Source: Cylindrotheca closterium (lineage: Eukaryota; Bacillariophyta; Bacillariophyceae; Bacillariales; Bacillariaceae). Taken from it: 64,000 nucleotides of DNA. Below are positions 51,401 through 61,307 of this stretch, piece by piece. The position numbers were made by a program, and so were the translations under genes. The notes under the pieces were generated by a model. The model was given only the letters and a program-made list of their open reading frames with translations, was not told the DNA's origin and did no database searches. The DNA is taken from contig CAKOGP040001980.1 of assembly GCA_933822405.4 (NCBI GenBank), positions 748,499 through 812,498 on the forward strand. Reading direction: 5' to 3'. Every line of letters starts with the position of its first letter. Position 1 is the stretch's first letter.

Positions 51401-52907
51401 AAGAATCTGCACATTGATAGCAACGCAAAGGACAGGGGCATTGTATCGTTGGGCCCATACACTCCTATATTCTGTTTGGAACTGGCATGTTGGTTGAACG
51501 AGGCATCCTGGCAGGCTTACTTTTCCCCAAAAGGAATTTCCAGCAAGTACTTTGATGAAGCACCAGGGATAATGAACCTCGAAACTGTTGGCCTCCGCAT
51601 GGAAGGAGTTGTGTATGACGAAACTACGGACACACAGGTATTCGTCGCAACAAATACAGCTTCACGGGTCGATGGAGAGGAGGACAGTGTCATTGTGGTT
51701 TCATTCCGAGGAACAGCAAGCAAATCAAATCTTCAGACTGACTTGAGATCAAAGCAGGTATGATCGAATCCTGAATCCGCTTCCCCTCTCTCGATATCTC
51801 ACCGCAATCTTCTATCACTTGACATAGGTACCCCTATTCGAACAATTGGCTGGGGTTGGATCTTCTTCATTTAGAATTCATCCCGATCGCTGTGAAATAT
51901 TCGACGAAGACGGGTGGATCTGGAACACACCCCAATTACATGGCAAAAATGTGCAGTGTGTGACTGCATGGTCTTCTCCGCTATGCATGCCTTCGCATTG
52001 CTCAAAAACGAACAATCACCGTCTAGTGAATCCAGTATCACGGGGTGCAAAAGCTCTACTTCAGTTGGCACCTGTTGCCCGTGATTCGTTCCCCCTCATC
52101 CACGAAGGATTCCAAGAGGTGTATACGCATATTCGAAGGAAATTGCTCAATATTCTCTTTCCAGTTCTGCAGAGGCAATTGGCAAAGTCATTGAAAGCAT
52201 CCAAGAAAGACTCTTCCGAACCGCTCGCCCTGCCAAAATTGTACCTGACTGGTCATAGCTTAGGTGGCTCGCTTGCACAGCTGTTGGCACTGGATCTGGC
52301 CAACAACTGTGAGATTGTCTTGCCCGTTACGACTGACGAATCGATGGATTTTCGAGATGCAACACCCGAGAATGAGCTCTTTCACTTGCCAGATTCTTAT
52401 CAAAACCCGAAAACAGGAACCTCTGGGGGCAAGAAAGAGGTGCGATTACAGCCTCCAGTGGCCGTTTACTCTTTTGGACAGCCCCGCGTTGGGAACAAAC
52501 AATTCTCTCGATTTTACAAGCAACGTGTTCCACATACTTTCCGAGTGGTGAATGAAGGCGACCCCATCACATCTATGCCTAACAGATACTTTTGCGGCGG
52601 TGTTTACAAACATTCTGGATTGGAAGTTCTGTTGGACGAAGGAATGACTGGAAACATCTTGGTAGGACCAACGGTGGTCGAGACTATGTTTCGTTTCTCT
52701 CCAGTGCGTACCAACATGCTTGCTCATACAATGACACAATACCGTAATTGCTTGGAGTGTGCTTTCGAAGAACACGAACTGCTCGAATACTATCAAAGTC
52801 AGAACGTCGCAGGCGAAGAGGGAAAAGGAGGAGCACAACGTCAATCAGCGGTTTCAAAGGCCAAGATTCCCGATTGGATGACTCAAGTAGGGCAAAAACG
52901 AATATGA
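48431..52907 (+). CDS. Polytopic membrane protein fused to a class 3 lipase
   Basis: Six exons (48431-48647, 48706-49641, 49712-50083, 50143-50425, 50491-51757, 51828-52907), introns 58-70 bp with good GTAAGT/GTGAGT-type donors, total exactly 1,384 codons before the stop. An acidic/basic cytosolic N-terminus of about 220 aa leads to one helix (WFILLLPYIAFCICLLLE). A beta-rich segment follows, then about seven helices, including LITFAVTLAFFLYWLY, YYIILLLVSLLLVQEPLL and MRIILAHLTLGFMVLVVTFY. The C-terminal about 500 aa is a Lipase_3 domain. It has the nucleophile elbow LTGHSLGGS near residue 1,167, YSFGQPRVGN and a candidate catalytic Asp in NEGDPIT; the His partner was not fixed. The family hydrolyses acylglycerols, and this enzyme is probably held at a membrane surface. 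Confidence 0.82.
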
Positions 52908-53036
52908 CCCCAACTTCGCAATATAGTGGTGACGGGTACAGTCCCAGCGCAATAGTCGTTTCTTTAGAATTGTTAATGAATATGCCTCCTAGTGGTTGTC
53001 CGAGTCTTCACCCTTCGCTGTTATGAAATTATCATT
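52908..53036. other. Short convergent 3' region
   Basis: About 130 bp between the lipase stop and the stop of the minus-strand gene. Nothing specific was seen. Confidence 0.4.
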
Positions 53037-53981
53037 TTACCAAAACAAAGAAGATTCCTTCTTGCGCTGTCGCTCCATAGCTTTTCTCAGAGACTCTTCT
53101 TGTACTGCAAGAAGATGATCCGCCTGTGGCTGTTGCACAAACTCTTTTGTTTCTTCTTTTTCTGGTCCGGGCACATCAATATTCACAACTTCGTCCACTA
53201 GATCACAATCTGAAAGACCATCACCAAATTTGTAGCTCACGGATGGTTGGGTTGTAGCAAGTTGAATGCGGCTCAAGACAGTTGCCAATTCTTCGTCATA
53301 TTGGCTGGATTCAGCAGTCGAAGAAGTTCCAATTGAACTACTGGTGTCAATGCTCTCATTGTCCGAGGAATCTTCTGCGGCTGGGTTCTTTATTGGAACG
53401 TTCTTTCGGCTGTGCTTTTCCACAATAGGAGTAATGTCACCAAAAGTAACGGAAACTCCCTTGTCAGGGCTGTTTCCCCTCAACTTTCCAAGAGTCGATA
53501 TGAGTTGGACCTCTTTGAGCTTCAACTCGGACAACGGCATACTCATCTTCTTCTTGCTGGACTTTTTCTTGTTGTTATTGGCCACGACGGCGGAATATTG
53601 ACCAAACTTGGAAAGCTTCGTCTTTCCTTTCCCCTTCTTTTTATTGCTTTGTAGATGACTGCGCTTGGATGACGAAAATGATGATAGTGATGGTTGGGTC
53701 TCGTATCGCTGTCCCCAGATGGGATCCACTGTTTCTTCCGAAGGAATGTCTAAAGAAGGTGCTGCTGATGACGATGAAAGAATATTGGAACTTAGCCGCG
53801 TGGGCGAAGCCTGCTTGACTTCTTTCTCCATACCCTTCATGGAATATTCAAAATCTTTGTCCATACGGAAACTCTTGATGGTGGTGGTAGATGGACGCGA
53901 ACGAAGGTCCTTGTACATGTCGTCACAAGATGATGCAAATGTCGAGATGGCTTGAAGAGAATCGAGAGAAACGGCTTCCAT
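53037..53981 (-). CDS. Unknown Lys/Ser-rich soluble protein
   Basis: Single exon, 314 aa, ATG 53981. No signal peptide or membrane helix. The N-terminus (LDSLQAISTFASSCDDMYKD) looks helical. The middle has two Lys-rich clusters (NKKKGKGKTKLSKFG and NNNKKKSSKKKMSM) that could be nuclear localisation signals, followed by an acidic Ser/Asp region. The C-terminus is a charged helix (QEESLRKAMERQRKKESS). No known domain. It is probably nuclear or cytosolic and partly disordered. Confidence 0.65.
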   Translation of the reverse strand: MEAVSLDSLQAISTFASSCDDMYKDLRSRPSTTTIKSFRMDKDFEYSMKGMEKEVKQASPTRLSSNILSSSSAAPSLDIPSEETVDPIWGQRYETQPSLSSFSSSKRSHLQSNKKKGKGKTKLSKFGQYSAVVANNNKKKSSKKKMSMPLSELKLKEVQLISTLGKLRGNSPDKGVSVTFGDITPIVEKHSRKNVPIKNPAAEDSSDNESIDTSSSIGTSSTAESSQYDEELATVLSRIQLATTQPSVSYKFGDGLSDCDLVDEVVNIDVPGPEKEETKEFVQQPQADHLLAVQEESLRKAMERQRKKESSLFW

Positions 53982-54426
53982 GGTGAATATGTTGATGGTT
54001 CAAAGGGATACGGAAAGTGTAGTTTGTTCAAGTGAATTATACACGACTTGTAAGAGTGTATGAGACTGAGAATTCGACGAATTGTAATTCGGTGATTGCA
54101 TGATGGTGATGATACCGTGCTGGTTGCCAATTTCAGCCAAAATCTGCGTTTTGGAATCATCAAATTTTGGTCCAAACTGACTTTTGCGACCAACTCGGCG
54201 TGCGCTGCGCGAAAAAGAGATCTTTGAAAATGACAAGCTGCGATGACGGCTCTCGATCGTCGCAACAACAACAAAAACGAGCCATCGTGGTGTTCTTCAC
54301 CTATTCCTTGCAACAGACGACCGAGCTCTGACGAACCAACTTCCTTTCGCCCCCCTAGCAATTTTTCTACACCTATCATATTCATTGTGCACAAACTACA
54401 TCAAAACATCGCACACATTATTCAAC
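53982..54426. promoter_or_regulatory. Shared upstream region of two divergent genes
   Basis: About 445 bp between the Lys/Ser-rich protein and the Vti1-N-like gene. ORFs on both strands overlap here but have no domain. TCGTCGCAACAACAACAAAAACG near 54260 is a simple CAA-rich stretch. Confidence 0.4.
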
Positions 54427-54681
54427 ATGCCGAATCAGATGGAATTTTACGACGAAGAGCTTTCCAGAAGTTTCCGTCAACTGCAAGAGTTGCTGCAAGA
54501 AGACGCCAGTAGTCCTCGTTTGGATCAATTATTCAAGTCTTGTGGCGCCTACATTCAACAAATGAATCGAGAAGTGCAAGGCATGAAGGGGGAAGAGAAG
54601 AAACAATGGAAAGAAATTCTTGGATTTCGGGCACAAACTTTTAAGCAACTGCAAGCAGCGGTACATGAGGTGGAGTTTTAA
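54427..54681 (+). CDS. Stand-alone Vti1-type v-SNARE N-terminal domain
   Basis: Single exon, 84 aa, ATG 54427 (the frame is open further upstream, but this ATG begins the fold). The whole protein is a three-helix bundle resembling the v-SNARE N-terminal domain of Vti1: MEFYDEELSRSFRQLQELLQ, then LFKSCGAYIQQMNREVQGMK, then KQWKEILGFRAQTFKQLQAA. Full-length Vti1 proteins are about 220 aa with a SNARE motif and a TM helix. Neither is present here, and the stop is followed by non-coding sequence. It may be a truncated paralogue, or a free domain that binds epsin-like adaptors or SNARE partners. Confidence 0.65.
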   Translation: MPNQMEFYDEELSRSFRQLQELLQEDASSPRLDQLFKSCGAYIQQMNREVQGMKGEEKKQWKEILGFRAQTFKQLQAAVHEVEF

Positions 54682-55132
54682 TTTCCAGAGATTGACAATT
54701 GAAACCATGGGGCAAGGAATGACTCGAATATCGTATGATGGTGTTGTAGGAGCATATCATGAATGAAGAAGAAGGCAAAATCCCTATTTTTTAAAAGAAT
54801 TTACGTTGCAAAAGTTTGGTGCCAACATACGTCTGGCGCACACTTTACAAATCATAAAAGTAGATAATAGATTGCTCTGGAAGTCGTGCACCCCTTGTTA
54901 TTGCGGATCATACATCTGTGTGGGTTGAGAAGGCAAGATAATGTAGGTCACAAAGTGGGGACAGATTGACTCCCTCTTAAAATTCTCATGAAGTTCCCCG
55001 CCCTTTTTATTTTTGGATGACGTATGCAACGGGATTCGTTCGATTGCTTCTTGCATCCACCTGGAAACGAGGACACAAGATTTTGATATCTCACATTGAA
55101 CAAGGTCCATTGATTGAAAGCGACGACTCTTG
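54682..55132. other. Intergenic region
   Basis: About 450 bp; the minus-strand ORF 54898-55419 overlaps the next gene and is a shadow. No SNARE-motif exon for the upstream gene was found here. Confidence 0.45.
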
Positions 55133-56716
55133 ATGGTAGCAATGATGAAACTTATTTTAGGGATAACAGCATCGCTCTGCATAAATTCATCACTGGCATT
55201 TACAGGATGGTCCAATACACAATCAGCATCTAGAAGATCCACATCGATTCTTCGCGAAGCTCCAACAACTTCTATTGCGGATTTGGAATCTGCCCTTGAC
55301 GGCTGTCGGTCGGATATCACCAAGACTTGCAACGTGGCAGTTGGTGTCAGCTCCACAACGGGTCGGTTGGGACTGATGGCTACTTCCAATATCCGTAAGG
55401 GTGACATTATTCTGAACATGCCCTATGATGATCGCTACCAACTGTCGGCCACCACTTCACGAAATGAGGTTTTCAAAGGGATTCTGGCAGACAAATATGA
55501 CGGCTGGACAGGAGATGCTGGACTTATTGCATTAATGTTACTGAATGAAGTGGCACGAGTCGATGGGACTGGTGTAGCTCGCCCTGAGCGACCATCAAAT
55601 ATGCAGTCCTTCATGAAAGCTTGGGTCCAATCCTTGCCCTCACCTGATGAATTGAAAGAAGGGCATCCTCTGATGTGGTCCGAAGTGGATCAAGAAGTTT
55701 TGCAATCATCGTCCAACACTAAGATTTATCAAAAACTAGATGACTTGGAAGAAGATGCTACTTGGCTGGTCGAAAACGTCTTCTCCAAAGATCGAAAAAC
55801 ATTCCCTGAAACTGTACAATTTAATGGTCAAGAGATTCCGTGCTTCACGGTCAAGGGATACGCTTGGGCCATGGCACTGACACAATCCCGTACTGTCTTC
55901 GTGGATGGAAAGCTGAGATTGCTACCCATGTTTGACTTTTGCAATCACAAAGATGGCGCAGTAGAAATCTCAGGAGGGTACATGGGTACTTTCAAGACGA
56001 CGCAAGGAGCCCAGCTGAAAGCGAACCAAGCCTACAAGGAAGGAGAGGAAGTATTCTGCAGTTATGGTCCAAAGAGTGCAGCTGACTACTTGCTGGAACA
56101 TGGATTTTGTCCGCCGCTCTGCTGGAAGACTGCTGTTAGTGAAATCACACTGGAGTTGACTTCCGAAGATCGATTCTACGATGACAAGTTGGATATTTTG
56201 GAATTTGAAACCTATGACCAAGCACCCATGGATCCATCTCAATCTTTTGATGTAGTGAGCGCTCCTGGAAGAGACGGAGAGCCAGATCCTGCCATGATTC
56301 AATTTGCCCGACTTCGGGCCTTGGGTGGCCAGGATGCCTTTTTGTTGGAAAGTATCTTTCGAAAGGAAGTCTGGGGCTTCATGTCCCTTCCAGTGAGCGA
56401 GCCCAATGAACTGGCAGTTGTGACTTCAATCTGTGGTGTTGTTGAGAAAGCACTTGAAGAACTACAACAGTCCCCCGAGGGAGGCCCTGAAGTATGTACC
56501 CAATTGCGAGAGTCCGAAACAAAGGCTCTGAAACGAACGCTGGAGTATCTGGAGCGCGAAAAGCAAGCATTGGACCTGAAGGAATATTACCAGGAGCGAC
56601 GATTGAAAGACTTGGGATTGGACTCCGAATGGTCTCCAGAAGACGACATTGGCATGGACGAGGACATGGGATTCGGAGCAACGCGTGCTCCTGGTGGGGC
56701 TGATTACGACTTCTAA
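55133..56716 (+). CDS. Rubisco-LSMT/SETD3-like SET methyltransferase, plastid targeted
   Basis: Single exon, 527 aa from ATG 55133 (further in-frame ATGs at 55142 and 55145). A signal peptide (LILGITASLCINSSLA) is followed by FTGWSNTQSASRRSTS, matching the diatom plastid cleavage and transit pattern. The split SET domain begins at about 78 (GRLGLMATSNIRKGDIILNM). It contains the conserved helix SRTVFVDG, LLPMFDFCNHKDG, and the C-terminal EEVFCSYGPKSAADYLLEHG. The Rubisco-LSMT substrate-binding helical domain follows (LRALGGQDAFLLESIFRKEV). Family enzymes methylate Lys or His in plastid proteins such as Rubisco large subunit or FBP aldolase; the substrate here is unproven. The C-terminus is acidic. 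Confidence 0.85.
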   Translation: MVAMMKLILGITASLCINSSLAFTGWSNTQSASRRSTSILREAPTTSIADLESALDGCRSDITKTCNVAVGVSSTTGRLGLMATSNIRKGDIILNMPYDDRYQLSATTSRNEVFKGILADKYDGWTGDAGLIALMLLNEVARVDGTGVARPERPSNMQSFMKAWVQSLPSPDELKEGHPLMWSEVDQEVLQSSSNTKIYQKLDDLEEDATWLVENVFSKDRKTFPETVQFNGQEIPCFTVKGYAWAMALTQSRTVFVDGKLRLLPMFDFCNHKDGAVEISGGYMGTFKTTQGAQLKANQAYKEGEEVFCSYGPKSAADYLLEHGFCPPLCWKTAVSEITLELTSEDRFYDDKLDILEFETYDQAPMDPSQSFDVVSAPGRDGEPDPAMIQFARLRALGGQDAFLLESIFRKEVWGFMSLPVSEPNELAVVTSICGVVEKALEELQQSPEGGPEVCTQLRESETKALKRTLEYLEREKQALDLKEYYQERRLKDLGLDSEWSPEDDIGMDEDMGFGATRAPGGADYDF

Positions 56717-57172
56717 CTACAACTTAGGCAAAGGTAGATAAAAATTCACAAAAATACTTCCATTAGAGTGACCCTGACCATACACTCAGTACCTACTGTA
56801 CCTAAATAAGGATATTCGTCACCCCACAAAACATTTGAGGTTTTTGGTAGAAGGCCAGACGAATACCCACGATTGCCAGAGATTGCGAATATGTAGAAAA
56901 TAGTAGAAACTGTACAGACATCGATTTATTTTGTCCTCCTACCTCGCAACCCGACGGCAGACGTTTTCTATCGTCGTGCCAGGCAGAAGGAATAGGATGG
57001 CACAACTATGTTCTGTTTTGGAGGTTGATCACATCTTTGGACCATAGAATCATCAGTGTTAGAGTTGCCACCACTAGTCTCCGACGCCAGAAATTTCTTT
57101 TAAGCCTTTCATTGAAGCTCATCAGATTGATTCGATCTCTGACATCATCCACGTCCAAATCACATCATACAC
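56717..57172. other. Intergenic region upstream of DUF6824 gene A
   Basis: About 455 bp of 3' UTR and promoter. No gene or motif was recognised. Confidence 0.4.
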
Positions 57173-57888
57173 ATGAATTATTTGCCATCAGAAGGAGGAT
57201 CCCCAGGTCATGGGGACCAACTACAGCAACAGGGACAGATAGAGTTTCACTACGATCCAGCCTATGGAATCAAGACTCCCAAACCCAACGATATTGTTTG
57301 TGGAAGAGGGAAAATGACAGTGGCACATCCAGGGAACCGAAGATTTCGCCGGCTGGTGAATAATCGCAAAGAAGACTATCAGAAAGCAAGACGACGAGAC
57401 CACAAGACAAGAATTACATTGGAGCTAGTTCAAGAACTTCGAGCGGGTCCTGATGGAGGAAGGTAAGTGGTGATTACTAGATTGATCAATCCTGAGGTTG
57501 AAATGTATCTCGCAGGACGCTCACACTATCATCGTTTAGGTTCTTGCTCTACGACGCTCGCACCAGGCTTTGGTACGAGGTGGGAGATGGGTATGCTAGG
57601 GAAAAGATATCCCACTCGTTGCGTTCCCGTCCTAGTGAACAACGACGGGTCAAACCAAAGCCACGCAAGAGAGCTGTCCGAAAGCCGGCACAATCTCCTT
57701 ATTTGGAAGGTCTCGTTCAACGATTGATCGCGGACCAGCAAGCGTTACTCAAATCAATGATTGCTAAGGAAACTCAAAGCGAATTGTCAGCTGCTGCTGG
57801 ATTAGAGAAAATGGGGCAAGATGGTGCTGTGGTGGCTGAAGCTGAGGAAGAAGCCGAGCCATCACATCAAAAACAGGCAGCAATATGA
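57173..57888 (+). CDS. DUF6824 protein A
   Basis: Exons 57173-57462 and 57540-57888 (intron 77 bp, GTAAGTGG to ATCGTTTAG) give 212 aa. The DUF6824 domain spans about residues 37-125. It begins NDIVCGRGKMTVAHPGNRRF, continues with a KEDYQKARRRDHKTRI helix, and closes with GGRFLLYDARTRLWYEVGDG and the AREKISHSLR motif. The intron sits exactly in GGRF. A basic stretch (RRVKPKPRKRAVRKP) and a helix with LIADQQALLKSM follow. The family is abundant in diatoms and of unknown function. The basic patches and small fold suggest DNA or nuclear protein binding, which is not proven. Confidence 0.85.
57463..57539 (+). other. Intron of DUF6824 gene A
   Basis: The 77-bp intron starts GTAAGTGGTG and ends CTATCATCGTTTAG (phase 2), inside the conserved GGRF motif. 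Confidence 0.8.
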
Positions 57889-57993
57889 GAGAATGTAGAA
57901 GAAAACGGCTCATAGTCTTCGTAATTGCATCTGCTGCCAAATCTTTTAAATATATTTGATAACTTCCTACTACATGATTTCAAACATGTAAAA

Positions 57994-58551
57994 CTATGGC
58001 AAATTCATTCCTCGCTGTCTCATAAGTGCTTCGAATATTTTGCGTTGGTCGCTGAGAATATTCTGGAACCTTGACTCATCGTCTACATCCGAACTTGTAT
58101 TTTCTTCGGATACCATTCGAACCAACATGGTAGGAGGGGTTCGTTTGGGTATTTTTGGTAGAATCTTTGGTACACATTGAATGGCTTTCTGAATGAGTTC
58201 TCTTGCCAATCCATCCTCCATTTGTTCCAATTTTCCACTTTTGCCATTTCGTCTCAAGAAACGACCGCCATATTCGCCTACCGTTGTCATTATTTCATCA
58301 GTGACTGATAACCGTGCCTCATGTGATGTGGCTTTCTGATATGCCTCTCGTTTCTGCATGATCATTTGTCGGAATCGTTTGTTTCCTGGATGGGTCATTG
58401 GCGCTCTGTCACGGCCACACAGCACATCTGCCGCGAACAGTTTGCAACAGTCTTCGTCATCCGGAATAATAACAGGCATATTAGATGATTTGTTAGATCT
58501 CGCTTCTCTGGATGGTTTAGGGTGGCCCTGAATTTTTTTCGATAGCGACAT
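57994..58551 (-). CDS. DUF6824 protein B
   Basis: Single exon, 185 aa, ATG 58551. The DUF6824 core runs from about 40 to 125: AADVLCGRDRAPMTHPGNKR, a QKREAYQKATSHEARLS helix, GGRFLRRNGKSGK and a degraded closing motif (DGLARELIQKAI instead of GDGYAREKVSHAL). The Trp-Glu-x-Val-Gly of the other two copies is replaced by LEQMEDG. The C-terminus ends with FQNILSDQRKIFEALMRQ, nearly the same as in protein C. It is convergent with gene A and in tandem with gene C. Confidence 0.82.
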   Translation of the reverse strand: MSLSKKIQGHPKPSREARSNKSSNMPVIIPDDEDCCKLFAADVLCGRDRAPMTHPGNKRFRQMIMQKREAYQKATSHEARLSVTDEIMTTVGEYGGRFLRRNGKSGKLEQMEDGLARELIQKAIQCVPKILPKIPKRTPPTMLVRMVSEENTSSDVDDESRFQNILSDQRKIFEALMRQRGMNLP

Positions 58552-59052
58552 TGTTCAATAATCTTTCAGGTTCCGAGTGGTACTGTAGTATTCTTGCTTA
58601 CTGGCGTTGCAAGTGATATGTTTTGCTGACAGACAAATGATCTGATCCTACTGAGACTGATATCTTTTGAAGAATGCAGGACTTTCGTGTGTTATGACTG
58701 CAAAGTATTGCGTTTGTGGTCGTTTTTCATATCGTATGAGCATGTACCGCGTAGTTCTGTCACTTCCCAAAAGTGATACTGGTTTTTCGGAATGTGTTTC
58801 AGTCCTGAAGTGTCCGGGACTGACTTAATCACGAAATGTGCACCATGACGGACTGCATCTAATCGAAGCGGTCGATTCAACTGATGATGATAATATGAAT
58901 GGATGCGTGTAAGCACAGCATGCATGCGATGCGATCGTTTGATTAGTTCCATTAGCTCCATACGATGCTATATGTAACGCTACAGTATCTGAAAAAGTAG
59001 CAACTCTACCGTAGTTAGGACACGGTTACTAGAAAATTGAAATGTGTATTAA
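58552..59052. other. Intergenic between DUF6824 genes B and C
   Basis: About 500 bp. A minus-strand ORF at 58692-58961 (89 codons, ATG start) is basic and His-rich, with no domain; it is a weak candidate at most. Confidence 0.35.
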
Positions 59053-59697
59053 TTAGAGTTCAAAGAAGTTAGCAGGAAAGTTAGCAACTTCTTGGCTTTC
59101 GGTTCCTTGGTTTTGTTTGCGCAGTAGTTGCTCAAAGATCTTGCGCTGATCACCGAGGACAGTTGCAAATTGAGCATCTTCATCTGGGGTTGGAACGTGC
59201 TTGGTTACCTTTCGGGGCTTCTTGGGACGAGGGCGATTGGGATCCTTGGCACTTCGCAAGGCGTGGCTCACTTTTTCTCTAGCGTAGCCATCCCCAACAT
59301 CTTCCCATTGATTTGTGGTTTCGTTCTGTTTCAGGAAGCGCCCCCCAGACTCCCGAATCATTGCCACAATCCGGCAAGTAATATTTGTCTTGGCATCTCG
59401 CGAAGCCGCGGTTTGATATTCCTCCCGATTCTTCTCGATGATTTGTCGGAAACGTTTGTTTCCAATGTGTGCATGTGAGATTTTGTCCCGCCCACAGAGC
59501 ACATCAGCCGCTGACAGTCCCGGAATATTTGAACTATCTCGAGTGGTTCGAAGAGATTCAACGGCACTCGTCCTGAACGCAGGACTGCTCGTTGCAACTC
59601 GTTCTTCTTCCCTTTTCACCTGTCTATCCGATAGAGCCAGCACATTACGCTGATGGTTCACCATCAATCCTGATGGCGTTCGCATCATGGTCATCAT
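59053..59697 (-). CDS. DUF6824 protein C
   Basis: Single exon, 214 aa, ATG 59697. A disordered N-terminus of about 60 aa is followed by the complete DUF6824 domain. It has SAADVLCGRDKISHAHIGNK, EKNREEYQTAASRDAKTNIT, ESGGRFLKQNETTNQWEDVG, and DGYAREKVSHALRSAK. A Pro/Lys/Arg-rich segment (RPRPKKPRKVTKH) could be a nuclear localisation signal. The C-terminal motif FATVLGDQRKIFEQLLRK is shared with protein B. Gene C is in tandem with B, 500 bp upstream of it, so the two probably arose by local duplication. Confidence 0.85.
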   Translation of the reverse strand: MMTMMRTPSGLMVNHQRNVLALSDRQVKREEERVATSSPAFRTSAVESLRTTRDSSNIPGLSAADVLCGRDKISHAHIGNKRFRQIIEKNREEYQTAASRDAKTNITCRIVAMIRESGGRFLKQNETTNQWEDVGDGYAREKVSHALRSAKDPNRPRPKKPRKVTKHVPTPDEDAQFATVLGDQRKIFEQLLRKQNQGTESQEVANFPANFFEL

Positions 59698-60357
59698 TTT
59701 GTTTTGGTTGCTTGAAATGTTGGATATCTTTTGGCGGTTGCTTCTGCAATTAGTTTGTGACGGAGAGATCTCCCTGTTAGCCGGTTTTCAAAGATTGAAT
59801 CATGGCATCAATAATGGTCTTCAAAGTACCACAAGTACGTGGAGACCCGTAGGGCTAAATTAGTCAATCCGATCGAATGGGTCAAGGATATTATTTCTGC
59901 CCTCCTGTTTCTGGATTTGTAAATCCCGCCAACATCAAAATTGTTCCTACATGCTCCACCATTTTTTTAAAATCACGTCCAAATAAGGGTCCCGAACCGG
60001 CAAATGTGTTCAATAAATCTGTAACAATTAACAATGGTACGTTGCTCTCGCGCGATAAATAGTTTCGACGGTCAAAATTTTCACGCAATTTTTGAATTTC
60101 GATGGTCCACAGTCAAGCTAAACAAGTACCTGAATGGTGTCAGCTGGATCGGAAGGAAGATGTCAGGGGAAAGAGAACAGGGAATGAATGAAGAATGAAA
60201 CCGAACAGTGAACATGATTGACTTCATCCATTATTTGATTGCAAGATGTAGAAGGGAGGTGTCATCAATTTTGAAAGAGCTAATCGTACTATGATGTGAT
60301 GTCACAATATCAATCTCAAAGAAACATACAAAAACAAACAAAGCACTCAACAATCAC
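59698..60357. promoter_or_regulatory. Shared upstream region, DUF6824 gene C and VWD gene
   Basis: About 660 bp between divergent starts. ORFs near 59877-60088 on both strands show no domain. No motif was identified. Confidence 0.4.
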
Positions 60358-61182
60358 ATGATGAAGTTTGAATATTCTTTTCTCCTCCTCCTTCTTTTCG
60401 TGATATCTGCGGTGGCACAACACTCCGAGACTGGTGGCGACCCCCACTTTGTTACTTGGAGAAACGAGCACTACGAGTATCATGGACAGTGCGACCTCGT
60501 GTTGGCCAGTGATCCGCTGTTTGCGGGTGACATGGGATTGGAAATCCACATTCGCACCAAGATTGTTCGATACTGGTCTCACATCAAGACGGTTGCCATT
60601 CGCATCGGACACGACATTCTTGAAATTGAAGGGTCCGAAAATAGCCAAGCTAACTACTGGCTTAATTTTGAATACCAACGAGAATTGAAATCCCTTTCCG
60701 GGTACCCAGTCACCCAAGAGGTTCAATCAGATCATGAACGCTCTTATAATATTGACCTGGGTTCTGGTGAACACATTACTATCCAGATCTACAAGGAGTT
60801 TGTCCGCGTTCAGTTCTCTGGAGGGAAAGATACCTTTGGCAACACGGTCGGTTTGATGGGGGATTTCAACTCGGGCAAGACCTTTGGCCGTGATGGAGTC
60901 ACTGTCCTCAATGATTTTATGGAACTTGGAAACGAGTGGCAAGTCCAACCAAATGAACCCGAGTTGTTCCATGAGCTGACCCATCCTCAGTTCCCAGAGG
61001 CTTGCCTTCAGCCGGAAGATCCCCGTGGTATCACAGGCCGTCGCCGCCGATTGTCAGAATCTGATGTTTCTATTGAAGAAGCGGATAAAGTCTGTGCTAC
61101 TTTGAAAGACCCGCTTTCCATTAAGGATTGTATCTATGATGTCATGGCCACTCAAGATTTGGATATGGTCGGTGCCTTCTAA
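60358..61182 (+). CDS. Secreted von Willebrand factor type D-like protein
   Basis: Single exon, 274 aa, ATG 60358 (a second ATG follows at once). A signal peptide (YSFLLLLLFVISAVA) precedes a VWD-like domain opening with TGGDPHFVTWRNEHYEYHGQ, the diagnostic GDPHF motif. The domain continues through LEIHIRTKIVRYWSHIKTVA and FGNTVGLMGDFNSGKTFGRD, the typical closing GLxGxFN block. Few Cys are present, so the usual disulfide network is reduced. A basic RRRR site and an acidic helical C-terminus with two Cys follow. VWD modules drive extracellular assembly and adhesion. In diatoms such proteins may be part of mucilage or cell-wall material; that part is inference. Confidence 0.83.
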   Translation: MMKFEYSFLLLLLFVISAVAQHSETGGDPHFVTWRNEHYEYHGQCDLVLASDPLFAGDMGLEIHIRTKIVRYWSHIKTVAIRIGHDILEIEGSENSQANYWLNFEYQRELKSLSGYPVTQEVQSDHERSYNIDLGSGEHITIQIYKEFVRVQFSGGKDTFGNTVGLMGDFNSGKTFGRDGVTVLNDFMELGNEWQVQPNEPELFHELTHPQFPEACLQPEDPRGITGRRRRLSESDVSIEEADKVCATLKDPLSIKDCIYDVMATQDLDMVGAF

Positions 61183-61307
61183 AAAATCAACGAGGACACA
61201 TGTAGGACTGTTGAAATTGAAATTGAAATAGAACGAACAGGAATATAAAGTATAATAAAAAATACAATCTGATGATAAAAGTTGCACCCACTGCTGCCCA
61301 TACATAT

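Noticed and set aside
58692..58961. Minus-strand ORF of 89 codons between DUF6824 genes B and C
   Set aside because: It has an ATG, but no domain, signal peptide or repeat; kept only as a weak note in the intergenic entry.
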